From: Oscheius dolichura | Lineage: Eukaryota; Nematoda; Chromadorea; Rhabditida; Rhabditidae | Direction: 5' to 3' | Length of the DNA stretch: 64,000 nucleotides | Assembly: GCA_932521035.1 (NCBI GenBank) | Contig: OW051492.1 | Coordinates: 2,232,001-2,296,000, forward strand | Shown: piece after piece, positions 14,251 through 24,749 of the stretch | How the letters are laid out: each line of letters starts with the position of its first letter | How positions within the stretch are numbered: the stretch's first letter is position 1 | The notes under the pieces: generated by a model | What the model saw: only the letters and a program-made list of their open reading frames with translations | Database searches by the model: none | Told to the model about the DNA's origin: nothing | Translations under genes and position numbers: made by a program

Positions 14251-15364
14251 GCAGCGCGGGCCCGCCGAGTTTCTACCGGGAAGGAGGAGAATAGAAGGTG
14301 CTCTAAAGGTCAAAATGGATCAAATTCTCCCTATTTTTTTGTCTCCCAGCCTTATCTACCGGCTGGTCTACCATATAAAGAGGGTGTAGAACATCTGTTA
14401 CGGTCCGTTGTTCTTCTTTTTCGGCCATTACTTTCCCCATATTCTGATGCTGACAGCTGGAGAAGGTCATACCGTGTTTATCTGTCACTCTCTCCTATTC
14501 TCTGAACATTGGCTACCGGCCAAGACGGCCTCTCTCCCGCGCGCTCAACTCATCCCGTTATCAGGTTGCCTGATCAAAATAACGGACACCTGGTGGTGGA
14601 GGTGGTGGTGGCTCGTCGAGGAGAGATTGATGCGTGCGCGAGGAGAAGGCCACACGGCCGCTACTATCTGGCTATCACATCTTTACACCTGTCAACAGGG
14701 CCCTAATTGAATTGGGGGCGAGTTAGACCCGCGGGGGGAAAAAGAGAGGGGACGGGGATTGAGTAATCCTGATGGACAATGGGAAGACATAGATAAACAT
14801 GGAGGGGGTTTGAAGTTAGCCGGCAGGAGGGGCCACGGCTCCGGGAGGAGTCGGGTTACAGTGGGAACAGGGTCAGGACAGATACTCTCTTTTTCTTTTT
14901 TTTGGGAAGGGATGGCTACAGTAGGACAATTGTCCCCGGGCAATAGAGAACAGGATTAGGTAGAACACTAGCCAGGACAAAACGCGAACGGCGCGGGGAT
15001 CTATTCTAAGCCCCCCTGTAGCTCTGACCCTCTCTGCCGGGGGTTAAGCCACTGAGAAACAGAACATGCTTCAGGTGGGATTTGGGGGAAGAGAGAATTG
15101 TTCGGGGAAGGACCCTTGAAATAGAGGGGGGGGCTAGAGAAAATGGGGAAAGAGCCACAGTTAGACAGCTCGGCGGGAAAGGAAAGGAATTTTCAGGTTT
15201 ATTTCAATTTTAGATGTATTTTTGGGCAAGAATTCGCGTCCAAGTAAGCCGAAAGAGAGAGAGAATGAAATTTTGACGGAGTATTGAACGGCCTACGCAG
15301 CCAAAAGGACCACAATTAGATAGCCAGGAAGGCATAAAAAGGCTCAGCCATTTTGGCCGGAGCT

Positions 15365-15463
15365 CCTGCACCCGTAAAATCTCGGCAGCTTCGCGCCCTT
15401 TGATTCAAAGCCAGATCTCTTCAGGATTCCGAACTGCCGAGATTTTACGGGTGCGGGCGCACG
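15365..15463. repeat. Hairpin repeat, copy D
   Basis: This is the best-preserved intergenic copy: left arm TGCACCCGTAAAATCTCGGC, right arm GCCGAGATTTTACGGGTGCG, with about 45 nt between them. The 20-bp core stem is perfectly complementary. Confidence 0.85.
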
Positions 15464-17675
15464 AAGTCTTTATTTTCTACTCATCACTGGCTGATTTAGA
15501 TGCTCTTTTCTATGTTTTTATCTGTCCAACTGGGTAATTTTTCTTCTTCTCTCGCGTCCTTAAAAAACTGGATTCATTCTGTCTTGTCAGTTGACGCGAT
15601 CTACCGTAATCAGCTACATCTGTTCGCTCAAATTGATGGACAGTCTCGAAAATCGTGCGCGACATCACGGCAAAGTATCTGGTCACATCTTGAGGTAATA
15701 TATTTTCACAGGAGAGTGATACGAATCTCTCCGGTTACGAAGTCGTTTTTCTCGGGGGACAGTTCAAGATCGAACGCGCCGATTTTATTGTGGAGTAGGA
15801 GGATGGATGGGAGAGGGACTGGCCGACGTCGAGGGAATAAAGAATCAGAACAATAATGCCAAGGAGGATGTTGGATTTTTGATCCAATTCTACTTATTTC
15901 AGGCAAGATCACGTTCTAGCTTTGCTATGGCAAAATAGTCTCTTATTTCTTCTTGTTTAGAGCCAAAAATTGATCAAAAGAAACTTCAACATTTTAAAAA
16001 TAAAATACACGAATTTTTACCAAGAGAAAACGGAAAAAGAAGCGAATAACGTAATAGAAGCATAAAAGAGTGAGAAACGGAAATATCTGGCGTTTTGTAG
16101 AGATTTTATTGCCAAAAACAGGAATTTTTTCTATGTGATTTATCAAAAGACATTATTATAACATTACTATGAGTTCAAAAGCTCGAAAATGTTTGAAAAC
16201 ATAAAAGAAAAAGAGTAGTAGCCACAAGCAGGTGAGCGGAACGCCTCAGGCCGTCACAAAGCGCAATGCAGTGGAGAATCTTTCTCCCTGTCTCCAATTG
16301 AGTGAACAAAAATAAGTAGATGTGCTAACGCATAAATTGCAAAAACGACAGGGAGTTCCATTTGAAAGAGGTAATTACCCGTAAGCAGAGCTAGACTCGA
16401 CTCTACTACATAGGCAACAATTGTCTGCATATAATCGAATATATTCTAGAAGTTGTGATATATAAATTAGCCTATAAATAAAAAGAATAATTAGAAGTAG
16501 AGGAAATTGCTAATTTTAGAATGCCAAGTTCCAGAGAGAATAGTCTAAAAATGGCCGAAGTGATCATTTCAAGCTGCCTAAAATAGCTACGGAAATTGAT
16601 AAACTTCCTCTTCGGCTTGTCTTTTGCTTCTGGCCTTTTGCAATATCCAATATATAACGAGGAATTAAAAAAAACAATAGAGAAGAAAGCTGTGATGTTC
16701 ATCAGACGACGAGTCAACAGTCGTCGCACCGGCTATCAGCGTCATTTCTGGCCATAACTGGCGGAAACGATCGTGTCTCAAAGTGTTCTTCGCGAGTCTT
16801 CAAAGCAAACCGCCCAAGCGACTTCGCACAGCATAAAATTTATTTGTTGAAGGAATTTATTTGTTGAAGGAACGAGGCGTTTTTTCAGGACGAGGGGGTG
16901 TACTTTTTTACTTTTATCTATCAGCTAATTTTTCATCAGGTGTTCTTATATACCCTATATATATATACTCAACTTTCATTGTATTGTTTCTAATTTTGCA
17001 TTTTTTTTTCAATGTCTTCTCGTTTGTTTTGCTTTTTCTCTAATCATCGAAGAGTTTTTGCTGATGTGTCTCTGTTGTTACGCTAACAGTGTCAATTGTC
17101 ATCAGCTAGGCGCTGGTATAGCAGTTGTCCGAGACAGGAGCCGCGAATATGATTGACTAGATGTCAGAACATGGCTTCGCAGGTGTAAAACTATGCCTCC
17201 TATCATATACGAATAAACGAGGAACTCAACAGGGGTCTTATCTATATTTCTTCAGAGATATTACACAGTCGCGGCCATAGTCCTTATCAGCAGAAGATAT
17301 CTTGCCCGTTGGCTTGTTGAACAGCTGCTGGTAGACGTTCCGACTGATTTATTTGTGGTTTTTGGTTCGGAACAATTCGAATCTAGTTTAGAGGGGACCA
17401 AAAAATATACACATGGTCATTTTCCTAATATTTATGTTTTCTAGGTATTTTTGGAGTTTCTAATCTTATTTTTTATGCTGAAATGCTGTAGTATAAAGTG
17501 TTAGAATTGTTTCAGACAAAAGAAGAAAAGGGCAAGGCTCTAATAGAGAAAAAAAAGAAAATCTTTAGGAAGGAAGCTCCAGCTGAAAATCACCAAAATA
17601 GACATAGAAATTGAGACCAAAATGCTTTATTATCATTTTATTCTCCAGTTGAAATCATCAACATTTTATCTCTTG

Positions 17676-18440
17676 CTAGTCGAAGAAGGGAAACGTTTCA
17701 ATGGCTCCGGAGATGGGGTCGATGTAGCTGAAGAGGCGGTAGAACTTGACCAGAGCCGGCAGGCTGGTGAATTCGCGCTTGTTGGCCTCGCCGGCCTCCA
17801 CCCGCCAGTAGTACTCGTCGTGGATTTTGCCCTCTCGGCGATAGCTGCGTCTCTTCACCGGGAAGTGCATAAAGATGCCGTTGCTTCGGCGATACGCCAT
17901 CCACAGCTCCACCTGATCCGGGACGGGCTTCTTCTCCAGCCGGTAGTATAGCACAAAGCCGGCGTGGTGGTCGCCGACTTTGGCCTGGGCTTCGTTCTCC
18001 GTGGCCGTGCCGATGAACACCTCCTCCTCCTTGCCGTAGGCATACTTCTCGTGGAAGGTCAGGCATTCGGACGACTCGGCCCTGCTCGTGTAGCTGACCT
18101 CCGAGTTCTCGTCCAGCGACTGGCATCTGCCGTCAGACGGCGGCATCTCCGGTTTGGCCGTGGCAATGAAGGCGTTCCATTCCTTCCGTGACAGCTGCTT
18201 GGCCGACGGCCAGACGAGCTTCTTCTCCCGGTTGATCAGTCGGCCGAGCCTGTCCTCCTCCACGCTGTAGTCGGGCTGGGTGCAGCTGGACCGACTCCTT
18301 CGTTCTGATCGGGCAAAAGCCGAGACCGACTCGGAATGCTGCTGCTTCTTTTTCTTTTGCTTTTCGCGGCGGGACTCCTGGATGCTCGTCGTGCTGCCAG
18401 TGCTGTTTGAGCTGCTCTTGGCGCTCTTGCGACGAACCAT
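17676..18440 (-). CDS. SH2-domain protein, single exon
   Basis: One open frame from the ATG at 18440 to the stop at 17676 encodes about 254 residues. I chose this ATG because a GAATTTAG acceptor sits two bases upstream; the frame stays open further 5' but that part looks like intron. The first 100 residues are basic and serine-rich. The C-terminal part reads as an SH2 domain: a short strand EEVFIGTATENEAQ, then AGFVLYYRLEKK in the place of the FLVRES strand, and an end YYWRVEAG...FTSLPALVKFYR that matches the family's closing helix. The usual phosphotyrosine-binding arginine of FLVR is replaced here by Tyr, so classical binding is doubtful. Codons are strongly C/G-ending, unlike the AT-rich genes beside it. 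It lies head to head with the small gene starting at 18548. No kinase domain is attached. Confidence 0.75.
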   Translation of the reverse strand: MVRRKSAKSSSNSTGSTTSIQESRREKQKKKKQQHSESVSAFARSERRSRSSCTQPDYSVEEDRLGRLINREKKLVWPSAKQLSRKEWNAFIATAKPEMPPSDGRCQSLDENSEVSYTSRAESSECLTFHEKYAYGKEEEVFIGTATENEAQAKVGDHHAGFVLYYRLEKKPVPDQVELWMAYRRSNGIFMHFPVKRRSYRREGKIHDEYYWRVEAGEANKREFTSLPALVKFYRLFSYIDPISGAIETFPFFD

Positions 18441-18547
18441 GTCTAAATTCAAGGGATGAGTATGCCAATTCGTAAAGTTGAAACGCTTGAAATAAGGCCG
18501 ATTCCCATACAAACAGGGAATTCACCCTATCTCCGCCAAATTTGAAA

Positions 18548-18941
18548 ATGAGACCTACTCCGGGGGAATACAGACAGAAGAATGGCGACTTGTGGATCGG
18601 GAAGGTCTTCTATACGGGGGTTTTGACAAGAAATATCAACTGGAAACTATGGATTATTCTAATTTCAGGAGAAGTCCGACGAAGTCCAGTCTGGGATAAG
18701 GGAAATTGTATTTGCCTCTTCGGGAATGCTTGCCGATAACATTTGTTGTGATCAAAAAATGAGCACAACACAACTTTTTTGTTATGAATATCTTTATGAA
18801 GAGGGAAAAGTTACTAACGAAGGGATAAAAAGGAATCGATTCGATGTCCGAACACAGATAGAGAAGATCCCCGGCGTCGTTGCGCAACAGTTGATTGAGT
18901 GGGAGTCGATTACCAAAAAGAAGCCGACTCCTGTTGCGTAG
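18548..18941 (+). CDS. Small unknown protein, 2 exons
   Basis: Exon 18548-18604 starts MRPTPGEYRQKNGDLWIGK. An intron ending in AATTTCAG at 18668 then leads to exon 18669-18941, giving about 109 residues that end KKKPTPVA. The second exon holds the longer conserved-looking part (GMLADNICCDQKMSTTQLF, RTQIEKIPGVVAQQLIEWES). The proposed donor GTCTTC is weak, so the 5' exon is less certain than the 3' exon. No signal peptide or membrane segment is seen, and I do not recognise the family. It is divergent from the SH2 gene with about 107 bp between start codons, so they may share a promoter. Confidence 0.5.
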
Positions 18942-19610
18942 TACACACATTATAAAAGAACTGTAAACAGATTAGCCAAATGGTATAGTGGTGACAGAAG
19001 CAATAATCCTCATAATATCGGGGAGAGTCAAATTATTAGCAAAGAAAGTGAAGAAAAGAAAAAAACAAAACAAAAGAAACTTGAAGAAAAAAAAGGGAAA
19101 TACAGAATTGCTGGGTCGATTTTATTGCATACGATATTCCTGGGTGAAAATGATTTGGGATACTGTACAATGTACATTGTACAATGTATACAAACGCATG
19201 GTAAACTAGCAAGGTTCCCTTGTGAGCTACCGATACTCCCCGTATGAACTTGACTCTCACCAGCTTCTTCTCCTACGCGATGACGTCTTTTCTAGCCCAT
19301 CGGGCTCCATACTGCAATACCGACTGTGTTTTATACTCCTCCGCCTGTTCGTTTTTGTTTTTTTCTTTAATAGTAACGTTCCTTCTAAATTTATCTGGAT
19401 ATTGTATTTTATCAAGCAAAACTCATGTTTACAGTGGATAATAGAAACTCGTGAGAGTACGGTACTTCCATTAGTGTCACATTAGGGTCCGCTTATAGCG
19501 ACAAATCGGCGGCTCATCGAAATCTTTGCGTCGGCTAGCGCTTCTCCGTATTATCGATTTTTTCATTCATTGCTGTACGTTTATTTCAAAAGCAGCACCC
19601 CATTTATCCT

Positions 19611-21085
19611 ATGGATTCCCTGCCCCCAGAAGTATTGCTGCTCATTTGTAACTATCTTCCCTGGAAGGACAAACTAGCCACCCGCCGCCTCTCCAGAAAA
19701 TTTGGCCGGCTTTCCCGTGAGAAGATCCAAGCCGCCGTGTTCACCATGCGACAAGATAAAGTAATACTATCGATTATTGGAGTAAATTAATCATTTGAGA
19801 ACACTCTCTCATTTACTCTGAAGCTTCAAAGGACAGACAGAGAGCTGCGAACAATTGAAATTGTCAAGAGTACCCAAAAGATTGGTAAATTTCTATTTGG
19901 AAATTATAAAGTCTTCTAGATTTCTTCTTCTCTCATTCAACAGAAAACGAAATCAGTGATGAATTCACAGACCAAATCATGCATTGTATAACTAAAATAC
20001 ATTGCACCCGTTTATACTACCAAATATTTATCAATATTTATTTGGAGCTCTTTATATCAGAATTCCTTCTCGAGAAAAGCCGGCTGGTGAGTTGAATAAC
20101 ATAACCCGGAGAAATAATCCTGTTGAGGCGTATCTGAACGACAATTTCTTAGCAAAATTCCGAAAAACTGTTAAAAAATTACTTCCCGACCTCAATTGGC
20201 AAAGGGAAAGGCGACAGTTGGAACTGTATACAAGGAATATTAAAATTACTCCAGAGGAGAAGAAACTTATGAACTTTTGTAAATGTCAGTTTGCACCGGA
20301 AAAATTAAGAAAAATTTGGTTTCAGACCCCCATTTGTTTAAATTCTGCCCACCGAATAACTTCAAACTACAGGATGACTTCTGGAAACTACTCACGGTCT
20401 ATAGCGTAAGTTACTCTAGCTTATAATTCGATTTATAGTTTAGTTTCTCATTGTTTTAAGGCAGTGAGTTCAATAGAGCTCAATAAAAAAGAAGATGTGT
20501 ATACGTAGCATGCCCATTGATAAGCGATGATTGACGAAAGAAATTGTTTCAGCCGGTTATGTACTTTCGAGATTTTCAGGCCGATCAGCTATTCTTGAAG
20601 TATGGAGGAGAAGTTGGACGTTGTGAAGTTGGAGATCCCGTTGATATTGATTTAGGAATTGACAATAGCTTTATTGCTAGCGTCATAAGTGAAAGGAAGA
20701 CCTCATTCTTATCCAATATCATTTCAACAGTAACTGTAGACTTTCTAATTAATCATATCGAGGTAACCCATAATCCAGTACAACCAATAATCCAGCGCAG
20801 AGTTGCCTCGCAGGCGGTTACGGTCTATTCAACTTGACACTTCGACGTTCATTTAATGAAATAGAGACGAAAATAATTGTGTCGTTTCTTTTAGGAAAAG
20901 GATTTATTTTTCACCGGGAGGAGCTCAATTTCATTTTGCAAACAGTGCAGGAATCGAAGGAAGGATATCATCCGGATCAGCTCATAGTGTTCCTATCTAT
21001 TGACTTCTTCAGGATGGTGAACGATTCCGCATATCACAGAGGCAAAGTATCTATTCGAAAGCCTAGCCACCCTTTCAATAATTGA
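19611..21085 (+). CDS. F-box protein, multi-exon
   Basis: Exon 19611-19760 opens with MDSLPPEVLLLICNYLPWKD and continues LATRRLSRKFGRL, a typical N-terminal F-box that would dock on SKP1 in an SCF ubiquitin ligase. Exons 19800-19884, 19944-20086, 20128-20278, 20326-20405 and 20553-20762 follow in phase. The last exon begins after TTTTAG at 20895, but the phase there is ambiguous: phase 0 stops at about 20987, another frame runs to 21085. After the F-box there are about 250 residues with no clear repeat class, which would be the substrate-binding part. Two of the introns end in TTGAG, an unusual acceptor. Nematodes carry large fast-evolving F-box families, and this looks like such a member. 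Confidence 0.65.
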
Positions 21086-21131
21086 ATGAAAAAATAAAAA
21101 TACAACAATATTTATTACGAAAATTAAGTCA

Positions 21132-22003
21132 TTAAGTGTAAGGTTCGTCTTGTCTACCGAACGTTTGCTCTCTAATACTAGCACAGACCGCTTCGACAGT
21201 ATCTCAAACAATAACGACTATATTAAACAAAAAGGTAATTACCAGCTTCTCTTGTTAATGGTCTATCCACTACGACGTCCGAAATAGGCTCAGCGAGGGC
21301 AGTGTCAGCAAGAATATTTAATGAAGATCGAGCGTCAATTGTAGCTGTAACAATGTCAAACTGAAATACGTAAAACATACTTGAGTTAACAACTGGAATA
21401 GATTCCCCAACGGCTTTAAATGCGGACCCTTCATCATCAGCACTGCCTTCATTATTTAGTGTATCTTCAATACCTATGCTCATAGGTTCATCTGTAACAA
21501 TGAAAAATTGAAATACGTAAGACATACTCGAATTTGCAGCCCTAGCTAAATCCTCGGCAGCTCGATAAATGGATTTAACTTCATTATCAATGCCTTGTTT
21601 GGCTAATTGAGCAAATCCTTCAAGAACGTCTATAACAACACCTAGTTTTCTTGCAATTTTCGATCTGTTCGTACCTGTATCTGTCTGTTCGATCTGTTCG
21701 TACCTGTTTTCTGCAGTTCGATCATGAAGCTACACGTTATCCCATACTACAGCGCTGAAAGAGTGAACTGTTACTTAGTTCCGCGCCGAGTACGCGCGCT
21801 TTTACTTAGTTCCGCGGAACTAAGGAAACGGAGTCGTAATAATAGAGACTTTATCAAACCTCTGCTTGCATCATCATCGTCAGCAACTTCCCCAAAAGTT
21901 TTAACCAATGCTGTTGCTCCACACATGAATTGAACCAAGCCTTGTCCCATGTCTCCAATTGCCGTGGCAACATTCGCTTTGAAAAAAGTATTTGAAATAA
22001 TAT
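21132..22003 (-). CDS. Unknown protein, phase-1 exon series, 5' end not found
   Basis: Exons on the minus strand are 21862-22003 (limits uncertain), 21528-21629, 21381-21491, 21243-21344 and 21132-21202, ending at a TAA. The three inner exons (102, 111 and 102 nt) all begin and end in phase 1, so any of them could be skipped or duplicated without a frameshift. Two consecutive introns, 21492-21527 and 21345-21380, are both 36 nt and match at 32 of 36 positions. The protein pieces include NTFFKANVATAIGDMGQGLV, VLEGFAQLAKQGIDNEVKS and an acidic stretch NNEGSADDEGSA. No family was recognised. No in-frame start was found upstream, and the intron between 21630 and 21861 holds repeats, so a partly decayed gene is possible. 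Confidence 0.5.
21802..21824. repeat. Perfect 20-bp palindrome beside a direct repeat
   Basis: CTTAGTTCCGCGGAACTAAG at 21805-21824 reads the same on both strands. The string TTACTTAGTTCCGCG occurs at 21772 and again at 21802. The palindrome lies in the intron between the first two recognised exons of the minus-strand unknown gene. Confidence 0.7.
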
Positions 22004-22416
22004 CTGCAACAATGGGAACTCGAAAGATGTAAATAAACGTTGTTCAGAAGATTCTTTTGGAACATTATTATGTTTCTTCAGTCCCGATATGGTTTTTCAT
22101 CTGCAATATTGCTTTTATTTAAAGGCAAAGGGTAATGGAGGAAAAGAGACTAGAAGTAATATAACAATCTCGTTCCTACATTAGACAAACAGTAAAACTA
22201 CATATAATTTGTTTTGAACAAAAATGATCGAACGCAGACGAATGCATCAGCAAAATAATGATGAAATACGACATGACAAAACTGTAATGGCTCTTGTGCA
22301 CGCTTACTTTGCATTTGGCCCTTAAAGGCCTTTACGGATCTCGCTTTACGCACACAAAATGTCCAGCGACCCGTAGAATGTACTTGGTTGATTCCTTGTA
22401 AAGCATATTTCACAAA

Positions 22417-22654
22417 GGTACCTTTTGAACGCATTCTATCTGCCGTTCTGCATCATTCCCAATGAGAAGCAGCAATGACTTCTTTATTTACTAGTATGCC
22501 TTCGGGGGCCTTTGGCAGCGTTGGGATTAGTTTATATCGGTCGAACAACATTTGGTCGAATCGAGTAAGACCTGACGGTCGAAACTTTCTGCTTCTCTAA
22601 CTGTCTGCTTTTGACCGTCGAACTGAACAAACGACATTCTATCTGACAGGTCTT

Positions 22655-22685
<31 letters not shown>

Positions 22686-22932
22686 CACAGAGATCTGCCT
22701 ATTATTATGGTAGGATGCAACAATAGACAACAAATACAAGAAACCTAGAGAAAAATGTTTCCCGAGGTATACTAACAAAGTTATACCATGGCCGGACATG
22801 CATCAATCTTTTACTTTGCTAATTTGTCGAAAAGGTGGCTTCTTTGTCTTGTATTTGTTGTTTATAAATAAAGAAGTAATTGTTGCTTCTCATTGAGAAT
22901 GATGCAGAACGACGGAATGCGTTCAAAAGGTA
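22417..22932. repeat. Inverted repeat with about 72-bp arms enclosing a second repeat
   Basis: The left arm (22417-22491) and right arm (22863-22932) are inverted copies, for example GGTACCTTTTGAACGCATTC on one side and its complement on the other, extending through TTCTGCATCATTC and AATGAGAAGCA. The CAGA repeat at 22490-22718 sits just inside the left arm, as if inserted there. Read on the minus strand, the right arm continues an open frame that reaches back to 23151 with membrane-like segments, so the arms may derive from a duplicated fragment of a membrane-protein gene. Confidence 0.7.
22490..22718. repeat. Dispersed repeat with a CAGA tract, copy 2
   Basis: It starts at CTAGTATGCCTTCGG and ends AGATCTGCCTATTATTATGG. 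It carries the block GGTCGAAACTTTCTGCTTCT and a CAGA run of seven or more units, all in the same order as copy 1 at 10165-10345. The longer tetranucleotide run here shows the microsatellite has changed length since the copies separated. Confidence 0.75.
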
Positions 22933-23221
22933 CCTGTAGTAGCTCATATTAGCGAAAATAGAATCACCGGCAATTTGTAAAAAATTCCATACGAAGAAAA
23001 AACAGAAAATGGATAATATAACTGTCGAAAATATTCCCGAATTATTGGTTGCTTTGATTACACTAACGTTTGTCATTATTGTCATGTATATACATTCTGT
23101 GTACAAACTTTCTTTTGAGTGCGGAAGACGATCAAATATTTCTGCTCGCATATGGAATTCTAAAAGAATTGCCTTGCTTGTCGATATAATTTTGCTTTAT
23201 TTTGTTATGAGCAAAAGCTGA
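22819..23221. other. Overlapping open frames with membrane-like segments, strand unresolved
   Basis: A plus-strand frame, 23009-23221, begins MDNITVENIPELL with a hydrophobic stretch after it. A minus-strand frame, 23151-22819, has a hydrophobic stretch (STVILSIFCFFFVWNF) followed by a basic tail with NAFRR. The tail resembles the end of a seven-helix receptor, but that is only an impression. No flanking exons with splice sites were found for either. This may be a gene fragment carried by the inverted repeat beside it. Confidence 0.25.
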
Positions 23222-23569
23222 CGAAAACAGAGTCTGGATGAAGTAAAATTGTACGATAAGAAGAATAATTCTCGGCACTCATAACGTATTGCATTGTCTT
23301 TGTTTGAAACTTCACTTTCCTGTCTATTGTTACTTTTCATTTCATGTAGTTCCTTTTCGTCTTATACCTCCTTTTCTGAGCTTATGTACCTGTATCCATG
23401 TAAAAGTGTTCTTGCTTATGTCAATTTGGCAGTGGAGCGTCTGTGTCGGTTAAAGGACCGTACACTTTCCGTTTTCTTATAAAATCGAATAGAATCGTAT
23501 ATTTTCTTTTTCACTTATGGAAGATGTTTATATGTCTTTCTAATTATCCATTTATTCAATTCGTTTCAG

Positions 23570-24681
23570 ATGGTCCAGGTTGTCAAAACCAAGACGCGCA
23601 AAGGAAAGAGGGTTTTGGATGACCGTGCTTCTAAAACGGTGGAAAATGACAAAATTGCTTTATTTGTAAAAGGAAACAAGACGACAGAAGACATCAGCGA
23701 AGCTATGAAGGATCTTTATTTGCTCAAAAAGCCACTGGTACAAAAGCTTGATAGGTTAGGCACTTTTAGTTTCAATAAATTCTATATTTTAGGCGAAACC
23801 CTTTTCATCCATTTGAAGATGAAACGCCATTGGAAAGATTTTCCAATAAATATGACGCTTCGATGTTTTTGTTTGGTCAGTTAGAATAGTTTTTTTTTTA
23901 ATCTATTTCTTTTAGGTAGCAATTCGAAAAAGCATAAAAATAGCATGATTTTTGGCAGAACCTTTGATGGAAACTTACTTGATATGGCAGAACTTCTTGT
24001 TGAAAACTATATCCCTGCTAAACAATTTGCGGTAGGGTTTATGAGTTTGTTCAATTAGATTTTAGAATGCTAAAAATACGTTGGGATCGAAGCCATGTAT
24101 TATTTTGGAAGGAGCCGAATTTGACTCTGATCCGACATTGAATCGCATAGGAAATATTCTTGTCGACTTTTTCCGTGGGCCTAAAATAGATCATGTAGTT
24201 TTCTTTTTTAGATTTCATAATTTGCCTTTTTAGGTTCGGCTTCAAGGTTTAGAGACCGTCATTGTGCTCAGTACGAAAGACGAAACAATTCTCATGCGGG
24301 TTTATCGAGTTGTTCTCAAGAAATCGACGACAACAACACCCCGGGTTGAACTAGAAGAAATTGGTCCATCGATTGATTTCAAAGTTGGAAGGAAGAAACT
24401 AGCCAGCGACAGTTTATATAAGACCGCTTGTAGGAAACCTAAAGCACTCATGGTGAGACAACTTTGTAAAACTGAGAATCCATAAATTATAGTCCAAGCG
24501 AAGAAAGAACATGAGCGAGGACGTCTTTGGAACGCAGTTGGCTCGCGTCCACGTCGGAAAGCAGAATACGGATGCTATTCAAACCAGGAAAGTCAAAGCA
24601 CTTCGGAAAGGCAAGCCCGTGGAGGAAACCGCAAATGGACAAGATGCCGACTCTGGTGATGGAGAAGAAATGGAAGAGTAA
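23570..24681 (+). CDS. RPF2: Ribosome biogenesis protein RPF2 (Brix domain)
   Basis: Exons 23570-23754, 23793-23875, 23916-24031, 24066-24194, 24234-24452 and 24493-24681 join in phase to about 306 residues, the same size as human RPF2. The start follows a TTTCAG acceptor. The Brix domain begins near residue 30 and shows RNPFHPFED, SKKHKNSMIFGRTFDG, IILEGAEFDSDP and RVYRVVLKKS, all in the order of the family. The tail NMSEDVFGTQLARVHVGKQ and TRKVKALRKG matches the conserved RPF2 end. With RRS1, RPF2 brings 5S RNP into the pre-60S particle in the nucleolus. The 3' end lies about 70 bp from the 3' end of the convergent DCTN6 gene. Confidence 0.93.
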
Positions 24682-24749
24682 ACGCTATCTTCCTTATTGT
24701 TATCAAAGTTGCTCGTTATTGTTACATTTTATTTTATAAAAATACACAA

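Larger units (their letters stand above)
10852..17675. other. Gene-poor intergenic region
   Basis: About 6.8 kb without a supportable protein gene. It holds three clear hairpin repeats (12079-12169, 13224-13316, 15365-15463), a half copy (14224-14250), a tRNA-like sequence (11759-11838) and a G12 run at 13471-13482. The open frames in this stretch lack splice context, family motifs and consistent codon use. Confidence 0.6.

Noticed and set aside
15500..15856. 118-codon plus-strand frame
   Set aside because: No acceptor, no family resemblance and no codon bias; it lies directly after a hairpin repeat in a gene-poor region.
18966..19035. Possible tRNA (TAGCCAAATGGTATAGTGG looks like an A box)
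   Set aside because: No B box and no cloverleaf downstream; the resemblance stops after 20 bases.
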